Source of the DNA: an uncultured Eubacteriales bacterium
Lineage (GTDB): Bacteria > Bacillota > Clostridia > Oscillospirales > Acutalibacteraceae
Length of the DNA stretch: 64,000 bases
Assembly (NCBI GenBank): GCA_900540085.1
Contig: UQEU01000002.1
Location: 149,859-213,858, forward strand
Direction of reading: 5' to 3'
Part shown: piece by piece, positions 25,284-33,018 of the stretch
Numbering within the stretch: the stretch's first letter is position 1
How the letters are laid out: the number at the start of each line of letters is the position of its first letter
Made by a program: the position numbers and the translations under genes
Notes under the pieces: generated by a model
Told to the model about the DNA's origin: nothing
The model's database searches: none
The model's input: the letters and a program-made list of their open reading frames with translations, nothing else

Positions 25284-26648
25284 ATGGCGCATACAATAGC
25301 GGCGGTTGCGACCGCAAAAGCAAACGCAGGAATAAGCGTAATAAGAATAAGCGGTGACAACGCAGTAGAAATTGCAGGAAAAGTTTTCAGGTGCGCCGAC
25401 GGCTCCGATTTAAACGACACCAAAGGCTACCGTGCAAAGTTCGGAAAAATTTTACTCGACGGCGAGCCTTGCGATGACGCAGTTGCTCTCGTTTTCAGAG
25501 CACCGAAAAGTTACACAGGTGAAAATGTGTGCGAACTTTCCATTCACGGCGGTCTTTATATGACTGAAAGAACGCTTAAAGAACTTTTTAAAAACGGTGC
25601 AAAACCTGCCGAAGCGGGCGAATTTACAAAGCGTGCATTTTTAAACGGAAAAATCGACTTGGCACAGGCAGAAAGCGTTGCCTCAATGATAAGTGCAAGT
25701 TCTGCCGAACAGGCAAGACTTTCATACTCTGTTTTAAACGGCAGACTTTCAAAAAAAATAGAAGGTGTATGCAACTCGTTGATTGAATGCTCGGCGCTTA
25801 TGGCTGCATGGGTTGACTACCCCGATGAAGAAATACCCGAACTTGAAACAGAAAACCTTATAGAAACTCTTAAATCGGCAAAAGAAAATCTTTCTTCGCT
25901 GCTTTCAAAATACGACAGTGCAAGGGTAATTTCTGAAGGTGCAGACACGGTAATTTGCGGAAAACCAAACGCAGGAAAATCAAGTTTAATGAATTTGCTG
26001 ACAGGAACCGAAAAAAGTATCGTAACCGACATTAAAGGCACTACAAGAGATATTGTAGAAGACAGTGTTGTTTTTGCAGGCACTGTTTTGCACCTTTACG
26101 ACACGGCAGGCATTCACGAAAGCGACGACCGTGTAGAATCAATAGGAATTGAGCGTGCCGTTCAAAAAATAAACGAAGCAAGGCTGATTTTTGCCGTTTT
26201 CGACTGCACGGAAGAACTCGGCGAAGACGACTTTGAACTCATTGAAAAATTAAAAGGCAAAGATGCAATCGCAATCATAAATAAAACCGACCTCGATATT
26301 TTGGCAGATGAAGAAATTATTAAAAACAATTTCAACCACACCGTCAAAATTTCCGCAAAAAACGGCGAGGGAATTGAAGAACTTGAAAAGTGCGTAAAAG
26401 AAATTTTAAAAACGGACAACTTTGACAGTGCGTCTGAAAATCTCATCAACGAAAGACAGAAAATTAACTGTCAAAACGCCTTTGACTACATAAGTCAGGC
26501 ACTTGACGACGCCGTTTCGGGTATGACTTTCGACGCAGTAAATGTGATGATTGATTCGGCGATTGATGAATTGATGAGCCTTACAGGCAAAAAGGCAACG
26601 ACTGAAGTTGTCAACAATATTTTTTCTCGTTTTTGTGTAGGTAAATAA
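25284..26648 (+). CDS. mnmE: tRNA uridine-5-carboxymethylaminomethyl modification GTPase MnmE
   Basis: A 454-residue GTPase that with MnmG modifies U34 of certain tRNAs. Domain order: N-terminal tetrahydrofolate-binding domain (HTIAAVATAKANAGISVIRI), helical domain, G domain with P-loop CGKPNAGKSS near residue 226 and DTAGIHES, then a helical tail ending FCVGK, which holds the conserved C-x-GK cysteine. SD is AAAGGGG. The stop is followed after 1 nt by the mnmG start, so the two are coupled. It begins block B; jag, usually its neighbour, lies 9 kb away on the other strand. Confidence 0.97.
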   Translation: MAHTIAAVATAKANAGISVIRISGDNAVEIAGKVFRCADGSDLNDTKGYRAKFGKILLDGEPCDDAVALVFRAPKSYTGENVCELSIHGGLYMTERTLKELFKNGAKPAEAGEFTKRAFLNGKIDLAQAESVASMISASSAEQARLSYSVLNGRLSKKIEGVCNSLIECSALMAAWVDYPDEEIPELETENLIETLKSAKENLSSLLSKYDSARVISEGADTVICGKPNAGKSSLMNLLTGTEKSIVTDIKGTTRDIVEDSVVFAGTVLHLYDTAGIHESDDRVESIGIERAVQKINEARLIFAVFDCTEELGEDDFELIEKLKGKDAIAIINKTDLDILADEEIIKNNFNHTVKISAKNGEGIEELEKCVKEILKTDNFDSASENLINERQKINCQNAFDYISQALDDAVSGMTFDAVNVMIDSAIDELMSLTGKKATTEVVNNIFSRFCVGK

Positions 26649-26649
26649 T

Positions 26650-28518
26650 ATGGAATATTTTTCAGAAAATTTTGATGTAATAGTTATAGGCGCAGGACAC
26701 GCAGGAATTGAAGCGGCTCTTGCAAGTGCAAGACTCGGCTGTAAAACGGGCATTTTCACAATTAATTTGGATTGGGTTGGAAATATGCCGTGCAATCCAA
26801 GTATCGGAGGAACTTCCAAAGGTCATCTTGTGCGTGAAATTGACGCTTTAGGCGGCGAAATGGGCAAGGCAGCCGACAAATATCAACTTCAATCAAGAAT
26901 GCTCAACTTGGGAAAAGGCCCTGCCGTACACTCTCTTCGTGCTCAAATTGACCGTCGTGAATATTCGGCAGGTATGAAGCACACGCTTGAACTTTGCGAC
27001 AATCTTGAAATTCGTCAGGCTGAAATCACCGACCTTGTAAGGCTTGAAAACGGTCTTTGGCAAGTGAAAACAAGACTTGAAGCATTATTTACCGCAAAAG
27101 CCGTTATCATAGCAACGGGTACTTTTTTAGGCGGAAGAATTTACATAGGCGATGTTTCTTACGAGTCAGGTCCCGACGGAATGTTTCCGTCAACCGAACT
27201 TTCAAAAGCGTTGTACAAACTGAATATTCCGCTTCGCCGTTTCAAAACAGGCACACCGCCCCGTGTAAACAGAAAAAGCGTCAATTTTGACGGCCTTGAA
27301 GTTCAGGAAGGCGACGAAGAAATTGTGCCGTTTTCTTTTGAAACAACTGAAAAATTACAAAACAAATCTGTTTGCCACATTACCTATACAAACGATGAAA
27401 CAAAGAGAATTATCCTTGAAAATCTTGACCGTTCTCCTATGTATTCGGGTAAAATCGAGGGTGTAGGCCCGAGATATTGCCCGTCTTTTGAAGATAAAAT
27501 TGTTCGATTTTCTGACAAAAAGCGACACCAACTTTTTATTGAACCGTGCGGACTTGAAACGGAAGAACTTTATTTGCAGGGTATGAGCAGTTCTCTGCCT
27601 GAAGATGTGCAGATTAAATTCATACATACTATAAAAGGACTTGAAAACTGCGTTATTATGCGACCTGCTTACGCTATCGAATACGACTGCGTTGACCCGA
27701 CTGCTTTAAAGGCTACACTTGAGTTTCACGACTTTGACGGTCTTTACGGTGCAGGTCAGTTTAACGGCTCGTCGGGTTATGAAGAGGCAGCCGCTCAAGG
27801 TCTTGTGGCAGGTGCAAACGCTGCACTTAAAATACTCGGAAAAGAGCCTTTAATTCTCGACAGAGGCGGTTCATACATTGGAACTCTGATAGATGATTTA
27901 ATAACAAAAGGCTGTTCCGACCCGTACAGAATGATGACGAGCAGAAGTGAATATCGTCTTGTTTTAAGACAAGACAATGCCGATGTTCGACTGACTCCAA
28001 TCGGTCATAAAATAGGCCTTGTTTCAGATGAACGATACAACCGATTTTTAGAAAAACAACGCCTTGTTGAAGAAGAAAAACAGCGTGTTTCGGAAAAATC
28101 AATACCTATTACAGACACTTTGCAGAAAATTTTGACAGACAACAATACTGCACCTTTAAAGACAGGATGTAAATTGATTGAACTTTTAAAAAGACCTCAA
28201 CTGACATATAAAAACCTCAAGGAAGTTGACACGGACCGTCCCGACTTGCCTGCTGAAATTTTTGAACAGGTTGAAATATCCGTCAAATACGAAGGCTACA
28301 TAAGGCGACAGGAAGCACAGATTAAAGAGATGAGAAGACTTGAATGTAAAGAAATTCCGTCTGACTTTGATTACAAAAGTGCAAAGGGACTGCGACTTGA
28401 GGCTATTGAAAAACTTTCAAAAATACGCCCTCAAAATCTCGGACAGGCAAGCAGAATAAGCGGTGTAAATCCTGCCGACATTACTGCTCTCAACATTTTA
28501 TTGGAGGCTAAAAAGTGA
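26650..28518 (+). CDS. mnmG: tRNA uridine-5-carboxymethylaminomethyl modification enzyme MnmG (GidA)
   Basis: A 622-residue FAD-dependent partner of MnmE. The Rossmann FAD motif is VIGAGHAGIEAALASARLG near residue 12. Family blocks include NPSIGGTSKGHLVREIDALG, RMLNLGKGPAVHSLRAQ, GTFLGGRIYIG, the cysteine in SPMYSGKIEGVGPRYCPS, and the C-terminal KGLRLEAIEKL helix bundle. The stop overlaps the next start as TGATG. Confidence 0.98.
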   Translation: MEYFSENFDVIVIGAGHAGIEAALASARLGCKTGIFTINLDWVGNMPCNPSIGGTSKGHLVREIDALGGEMGKAADKYQLQSRMLNLGKGPAVHSLRAQIDRREYSAGMKHTLELCDNLEIRQAEITDLVRLENGLWQVKTRLEALFTAKAVIIATGTFLGGRIYIGDVSYESGPDGMFPSTELSKALYKLNIPLRRFKTGTPPRVNRKSVNFDGLEVQEGDEEIVPFSFETTEKLQNKSVCHITYTNDETKRIILENLDRSPMYSGKIEGVGPRYCPSFEDKIVRFSDKKRHQLFIEPCGLETEELYLQGMSSSLPEDVQIKFIHTIKGLENCVIMRPAYAIEYDCVDPTALKATLEFHDFDGLYGAGQFNGSSGYEEAAAQGLVAGANAALKILGKEPLILDRGGSYIGTLIDDLITKGCSDPYRMMTSRSEYRLVLRQDNADVRLTPIGHKIGLVSDERYNRFLEKQRLVEEEKQRVSEKSIPITDTLQKILTDNNTAPLKTGCKLIELLKRPQLTYKNLKEVDTDRPDLPAEIFEQVEISVKYEGYIRRQEAQIKEMRRLECKEIPSDFDYKSAKGLRLEAIEKLSKIRPQNLGQASRISGVNPADITALNILLEAKK

Positions 28519-29252
28519 TGTGCGACGGCAGCGTAAAAGAAAAATTCAGCGATACAAAATATTTAAAAAGTGTTTTTCTTAAACATTCTGATGAAAAATA
28601 CAAAACTTTTCACGCCTCTCTCGTTCCCGACCTAAACAGATTTTACGGCGTGAGAATACCCGATTTAAGAAAAATCGCAAAAGAAATATGTAAAGAAAAT
28701 ACGACGGATTTTTTGAAAAACTACCCAATTTCTCAAGACAGTTTTTATGAAGAAAAAGTTGTTTACGGAATTGTTTGTGCCACTGCAAAACTTGAAAATG
28801 AAGAACGAAAAACATATTTCAAAAAGTTTATACCAACAATAGACAACTGGGCAGTTTGCGATGTTGTCGTTTCAAGTATGAAATTTTTAAACAAAAATGC
28901 TGATAAATGGAAAGATTTTATCTTTTATTATGCAGACAAAAGCGAATTTGAAAAGCGTTTTTTCATTGTAACAACTATGAGCTATTATGCAAACGATTTA
29001 TATATTGATGAAGTTTTGCAATCATACATTATAAATAACGATGAAAATTACTATGTAAATATGGCAGTCGCTTGGTCGCTTGCAACCATTTACTTAAAAT
29101 ATCCACAAAAGGTACTTGATATTGTGGAAAATTTAAAACTCGACAGATTTACCACTTTAAAAACTATTTCAAAACTTTGCGAGTCGTACAGAGTTGATGA
29201 GAAAGACAAAGTTTATCTGAAAAGTTTGCGTGATAAGATTAAAAATAATTAA
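28518..29252 (+). CDS. DNA alkylation repair protein, AlkD-like
   Basis: A 244-residue all-helical protein of the AlkD/AlkC-type HEAT-repeat glycosylase family (PF08713), which excises bulky or cationic alkylated purines without base flipping in characterised members. Key features match AlkD: Trp and Asp in TIDNWAVCDVVVSS, Trp in NMAVAWSLATIYLKYP, and the terminal KTISKLCESYRV block. ATG 28518 overlaps the mnmG stop by 1 nt, and TTGGAGGC at 28501-28508 supplies the SD; a GTG at 28515 is in frame but poorly placed. Its presence between mnmG and rsmG is an insertion in the usual gidA-gidB order. Confidence 0.88.
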   Translation: MCDGSVKEKFSDTKYLKSVFLKHSDEKYKTFHASLVPDLNRFYGVRIPDLRKIAKEICKENTTDFLKNYPISQDSFYEEKVVYGIVCATAKLENEERKTYFKKFIPTIDNWAVCDVVVSSMKFLNKNADKWKDFIFYYADKSEFEKRFFIVTTMSYYANDLYIDEVLQSYIINNDENYYVNMAVAWSLATIYLKYPQKVLDIVENLKLDRFTTLKTISKLCESYRVDEKDKVYLKSLRDKIKNN

Positions 29253-29307
29253 ATAACTTTCCTTATATATAATGTAATTAATATTAATTATAATAATATG
29301 GTGGATT

Positions 29308-30012
29308 ATGATAAATAAAGAATTATTAAAAAATACAGCGGGCGAAATCGGAATTGAATTGTCTGACCTGCAACTTGAACAATTTGACAAATACGCTGAA
29401 ATGCTTGTCGATTGGAATACGAAAATGAATTTGACGGGCATCACTGAACCCGACGAAATTGTAATAAAGCACTTTGTTGACTGCCTTTATATTTTTAAGT
29501 ACACAGACTTTCCCGAAAATGCGTCTGTTATAGATGTAGGAACAGGTGCAGGCTTTCCCGGAATAGTAATGCTTATCGCACGCCCCGACCTGCAAATCGT
29601 TCTGCTCGACAGTCTTCAAAAAAGACTCAACTTTTTACAGGCAGTTCTTGACGAACTTAAACTGAACGCAACACTTGTTCACGCAAGGTGTGAAGACGCA
29701 GGCAAAAAAGTTGAGTACAGAGAGCGTTTTGACTTTGCAGTTGCGAGAGCCGTAGCACCTCTCAATATACTTTGTGAGTATTGTCTGCCCTTTGTAAAGC
29801 AAAACGGACTGTTTGTTTCTATGAAAGGTGCAAAAGACGAAAGAGCGATTGCAAGCAACGTTTGTTCATTGCTCGGTGCTGAATTAGAAAATAATTTTTC
29901 ATATAAACTTGCTGAAGAAAACAGCAGAAATATAGTTCATTACAAAAAGATTTCGCAAACTTCGACAAAATATCCCCGTAACAGTGCAAAAATATCTAAA
30001 CAACCATTATAA
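29308..30012 (+). CDS. rsmG: 16S rRNA (guanine-527-N7)-methyltransferase RsmG (GidB)
   Basis: A 234-residue SAM-dependent methyltransferase acting on G527 of 16S rRNA; loss of this enzyme gives low-level streptomycin resistance in other bacteria. The SAM-binding motif is IDVGTGAGFPGIVMLIARPD near residue 75, followed by LLDSLQKRLNFL, and VARAVAPLNILCEYCLPF is the family's substrate region. SD is GGTGGA. It is followed by a terminator, then noc. Confidence 0.95.
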   Translation: MINKELLKNTAGEIGIELSDLQLEQFDKYAEMLVDWNTKMNLTGITEPDEIVIKHFVDCLYIFKYTDFPENASVIDVGTGAGFPGIVMLIARPDLQIVLLDSLQKRLNFLQAVLDELKLNATLVHARCEDAGKKVEYRERFDFAVARAVAPLNILCEYCLPFVKQNGLFVSMKGAKDERAIASNVCSLLGAELENNFSYKLAEENSRNIVHYKKISQTSTKYPRNSAKISKQPL

Positions 30013-30037
30013 ATTTGAAAGATTTTGACGAAACCAA

Positions 30038-30069
30038 AGAGTTTTCCACGACGGAAAACTCTTTTTTTA
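30038..30069 (+). terminator. Terminator after rsmG
   Basis: AGAGTTTTCC (30038-30047) pairs with GGAAAACTCT (30053-30062), then TTTTTTT. Confidence 0.88.
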
Positions 30070-30118
30070 TTTGAAACAGTATGATATAGTATAGGTACAG
30101 AAGACGGGAGGAATGAAA

Positions 30119-30946
30119 ATGAAAGAAAACACGACAGTCCTGTTACTACCGACTGAACGGCTGTTGCCGAACCCGTATCAACCGAGAAAACATTTCAAAA
30201 GCGATGATTTGCTTGAACTTGCTCAAAGTATTCGGGAAAACGGAGTTCTTCAACCTCTTCTTGTTCGTAGAATAAATAACTCCGATTACTATGAAGTTGT
30301 TACAGGTGAACGGCGACTCCGTGCAAGCATACTTTCAAATTTACAAAAAGTTCCCTGTATTGAAATTGAATGTAAAGCCGAACAGTCTGCAACACTTGCA
30401 ATTATAGAAAACATACAACGCAGTGAATTGTCTTTTTTTGAAGAGGCAAACGCCATTGCTAAACTTTCCGAAACTTTTGGTATGACACAAGATGAAATAG
30501 CAAAAAGACTCGGCAAAAGCCAAAGTGCAATAAGCAATAAACTGCGACTGTTAAAACTTCCGTCAGATGTCAGATACTTCATCGAAAAAGAAAATCTGAC
30601 AGAAAGACACGCAAGAGCGTTGTTAAAACTCTCAAGCACAAAAGATATTTGGCAGACTTTAAATATGATAAAAGAAAAAGGTTTAAATGTCCGCCAAACT
30701 GAAGAATATATCGAAAAATTAACCGACAATACGGTTAAGCCGAAGAAAAACATAGTAAAAATCTTTAAAGATATAAGAATTTTTATCAATACAGTAAACA
30801 AAGCAATAGAAACTATGAGAAGTGCAGGAATTGACGCTGACTCTAAAAAAACGGAAACAGAAGATTTTATCGAGTTTTTAGTGCGTATTCCTAAAACGGC
30901 AAGCAAAACTCCGACACTTGCGGATAATAAAAGCAACCTTGCCTGA
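30119..30946 (+). CDS. noc: ParB/Noc family protein, probable nucleoid occlusion protein
   Basis: A 275-residue CTP-switch DNA-binding protein of the ParB superfamily. The N-terminal CTPase domain has PNPYQPRKHF, ENGVLQPLLVRR and the TGERRLRAS motif. A central helix-turn-helix follows (TQDEIAKRLGKSQSAISNKL), then a C-terminal dimerisation region. Position between rsmG and parA is that of noc in Bacillus, hence the name, but the protein could also act as a second ParB. Noc prevents septation over the chromosome by membrane-bound DNA complexes. ATG 30119 fits GGGAGG better than ATG 30113, which is too close. Confidence 0.85.
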   Translation: MKENTTVLLLPTERLLPNPYQPRKHFKSDDLLELAQSIRENGVLQPLLVRRINNSDYYEVVTGERRLRASILSNLQKVPCIEIECKAEQSATLAIIENIQRSELSFFEEANAIAKLSETFGMTQDEIAKRLGKSQSAISNKLRLLKLPSDVRYFIEKENLTERHARALLKLSSTKDIWQTLNMIKEKGLNVRQTEEYIEKLTDNTVKPKKNIVKIFKDIRIFINTVNKAIETMRSAGIDADSKKTETEDFIEFLVRIPKTASKTPTLADNKSNLA

Positions 30947-31008
30947 TTAACTTTGCTTAAAACGGGTAACCGTTTTAACATATTCTCCTCTTTTCATCAC
31001 GCGGAATT

Positions 31009-31040
31009 CCCTGACTTATGTCGGGGTTTTCTGCTTTTTT
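31009..31040 (+). terminator. Terminator after noc
   Basis: CCCTGAC (31009-31015), loop TTAT, GTCGGGG (31020-31026), then TTTTCTGCTTTTTT. A smaller palindrome (TTAAAACGG/CCGTTTTAA) lies just before at 30957-30978. Confidence 0.75.
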
Positions 31041-31095
31041 AATATTATTTAAGTATTCACGCTTTTTATCACAAATTATAATTTCAGCATAAAAA

Positions 31096-31111
31096 TGTTT
31101 CACATGAAACA
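31096..31111 (+). promoter_or_regulatory. parS-like centromere site 1
   Basis: TGTTTCACATGAAACA, one base from the canonical bacterial parS palindrome TGTTTCACGTGAAACA (A for G at position 9). ParB and possibly Noc would load here. Confidence 0.88.
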
Positions 31112-31172
31112 TTTTCTGTTTAGGCATTCGTTTTGTTCATCATTTTAATTTTGATAAACATATTTCGCACAT

Positions 31173-31188
31173 TGTTTCACATGAAACA
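31173..31188 (+). promoter_or_regulatory. parS-like centromere site 2
   Basis: Identical 16-mer TGTTTCACATGAAACA in the same orientation as site 1, 77 bp downstream of it. Confidence 0.88.
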
Positions 31189-31240
31189 TTTTGAATATCA
31201 GCACCTTACATTTTGATATTGATAAACACATTTTACCGAT

Positions 31241-31256
31241 TGTTTCACATGAAACA
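31241..31256 (+). promoter_or_regulatory. parS-like centromere site 3
   Basis: Identical 16-mer in the same orientation, 68 bp after site 2 and about 60 bp before the parA promoter. Binding here could affect parA transcription. Confidence 0.88.
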
Positions 31257-31315
31257 TTTGCAAATTACAATACTTAAAACAGTTATTATAAATTGCGAAT
31301 TATATATTAAAACTG

Positions 31316-31344
31316 TTGAAAGACGCATATATATGTGGTAAAAT
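31316..31344 (+). promoter_or_regulatory. parA-parB promoter
   Basis: TTGAAA at 31316-31321, 17-nt spacer, TAAAAT at 31339-31344. Confidence 0.7.
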
Positions 31345-31389
31345 GATACTATAATTGATTATATTATAACAAATATAACGGAGGTAATG

Positions 31390-32151
31390 ATGGGAAAAAC
31401 CGTTTCTATTTTTAACCAAAAAGGCGGTGTGGGAAAAACTACTACCTGTATCAATCTTTCTGCTGCTGTTGCGGCAAAAGGCAAAAAGGTTTTACTTGTA
31501 GATTTAGACCCGCAAGGCAATGCAACAAGCGGTTTAGGTACAGACAAATCGGAAGTTGCACATTCAACTTATGATATACTTGTAAATTCCGTTCAAGCGA
31601 GAGCCATAGTTATTGAAACACCGTTCAAAAATCTTTCTCTTTTACCTGCCAATATGAACCTTGCAGGCGCAGAACTCGAACTTGCAGAAGCAGACGACAG
31701 AAACCGTGTGCTGAAAAAGGCACTTGCACCGTTGATTGTTGACTACGACTATATTTTTATTGACTGTCCGCCGAGTTTGGGACTGCTTTCTTTAAATGCA
31801 TTGACTGCGTCAGATACTTTGATAGTACCTTTGCAGTGCGAATACTATGCACTTGAAGGTTTGAGCCAACTTGTAAACACAGTAAGAATAGTCAAAAACC
31901 ACTACAACGAGCATTTAGAGTTTGAGGGCGTTGTCTTTACTATGTACGACAACCGTTTGAAGTTAAATCAACAAGTTTTATCGGAAGTTGAAAAGTATTT
32001 TCCGAAAAAGACTTACAAAACACACATTCCTCGTGGAGTAAGACTTGCCGAAGCACCGAGTTACGGTATGCCGATAATGTACTATGAAAAGTATTCAAAA
32101 GGCAGTCTTTCATACAAAAAACTTGCTGAGGAATTTCTTAAAAAACAGTAA
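31390..32151 (+). CDS. parA: Chromosome partitioning ATPase ParA (Soj)
   Basis: A 253-residue Walker-type ATPase that forms DNA-bound dimers and moves or positions ParB-parS complexes; Soj also controls DnaA in Bacillus. The deviant Walker A motif FNQKGGVGKTTTCINL begins near residue 7, VDLDPQGNATSGLG follows, and IDCPPSLGLLSLNAL is the Walker B region. The start could be ATG 31387 or the adjacent ATG 31390; the latter leaves better spacing to GGAGGT. parB follows after 11 bp. Confidence 0.96.
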   Translation: MGKTVSIFNQKGGVGKTTTCINLSAAVAAKGKKVLLVDLDPQGNATSGLGTDKSEVAHSTYDILVNSVQARAIVIETPFKNLSLLPANMNLAGAELELAEADDRNRVLKKALAPLIVDYDYIFIDCPPSLGLLSLNALTASDTLIVPLQCEYYALEGLSQLVNTVRIVKNHYNEHLEFEGVVFTMYDNRLKLNQQVLSEVEKYFPKKTYKTHIPRGVRLAEAPSYGMPIMYYEKYSKGSLSYKKLAEEFLKKQ

Positions 32152-32162
32152 AGGATGAAAAA

Positions 32163-33005
32163 ATGGCAGGATTAAACAGTAAAAAAGGGCTTGGCGCTTT
32201 AATGTTTGAAAATTCCGTTGACGATATGGTGCCGACAAACACTTTACCCATTGACGAAATTATACCTAACAAAGACCAGCCGAGAAAAACATTTGATGAA
32301 AATTCATTGCAGGAACTTGCAGACAGTATCATACATCACGGTGTTTTACAGCCGTTGCTTGTTCGCCCCTTAATTGACGGCGGATACCAACTTGTTGCAG
32401 GCGAACGCAGATACAGAGCAAGCCGAATTGCAGGATTGAAAGAAGTACCTGTTGTTGTAAAAGAACTGACAGATACCGAAACTATGGAAATTGCAATCAT
32501 AGAAAATCTCCAGCGTGAAGACTTAAACCCGATAGAAGAAGCAGAAGGCTTACAGGCACTTATCGACAAGTGCGGATTTACGCAGGAAGAAGTTGCAACT
32601 TCGGTAGGTCGCTCAAGACCGGCTATTGCAAACAGTTTAAGACTTTTAAAATTGCCTGAAGATGTGCGTGCTTTGACAAAAGATGGCGTACTTTCGGCAG
32701 GACACGCAAGAGCGCTCCTTGCTTTTGAAAACAGTGCTATGATTTCAGAAGCGGCAAAAGTTACTTTGGAAAAGAATTTGACCGTAAGAGAAGTTGAAAA
32801 AATGGCAAAAAATTCTTCCAAAACAGGCTTTAAATCTCCAAAGATAAAAAGGCGTGACAGTTTCTACGACGAAGTAGAGATTAGTTTAACTGAAACATTA
32901 GGCAGAAAAGTCAAAGTCGTAAATTCAGGCAAAAAAGGAACGCTTGAAATAGAGTTCTACTCAGCAGACGATTTAAAAAACATTGCGAACAAACTCGGCG
33001 AATAA
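32163..33005 (+). CDS. parB: Chromosome partitioning protein ParB (Spo0J)
   Basis: A 280-residue parS-binding CTPase clamp. N-terminal region KKGLGALMFEN, which in relatives includes the ParA-stimulating basic segment, then PNKDQPRKTF, HHGVLQPLLVRP and GERRYRASRIAGL (CTPase motifs). The helix-turn-helix is TQEEVATSVGRSRPAIANSL, followed by LSAGHARALLAF and a C-terminal dimerisation domain. Two ParB-fold proteins (this and noc) flank the parS triplet, and both have the same core motifs. serS starts 13 bp downstream. Confidence 0.96.
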   Translation: MAGLNSKKGLGALMFENSVDDMVPTNTLPIDEIIPNKDQPRKTFDENSLQELADSIIHHGVLQPLLVRPLIDGGYQLVAGERRYRASRIAGLKEVPVVVKELTDTETMEIAIIENLQREDLNPIEEAEGLQALIDKCGFTQEEVATSVGRSRPAIANSLRLLKLPEDVRALTKDGVLSAGHARALLAFENSAMISEAAKVTLEKNLTVREVEKMAKNSSKTGFKSPKIKRRDSFYDEVEISLTETLGRKVKVVNSGKKGTLEIEFYSADDLKNIANKLGE

Positions 33006-33018
33006 GGAGTACATATAA

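Larger units (their letters stand above)
31151..31259 (+). repeat. 68-bp imperfect direct repeat carrying parS sites 2 and 3
   Basis: TTGATAAACA at 31151 and 31219 is followed in each case, exactly 22 nt from its start, by the same parS-like 16-mer and ATTT. The unit therefore recurs at 68 bp, with divergent filler. Confidence 0.7.

Noticed and set aside
31096..31256. CRISPR array
   Set aside because: Three palindromic 16-mers with unequal spacing and no cas genes; they match parS.
33006..33018. T-box leader for serS
   Set aside because: Only 13 bp separate parB and serS; no T-box sequence is present.
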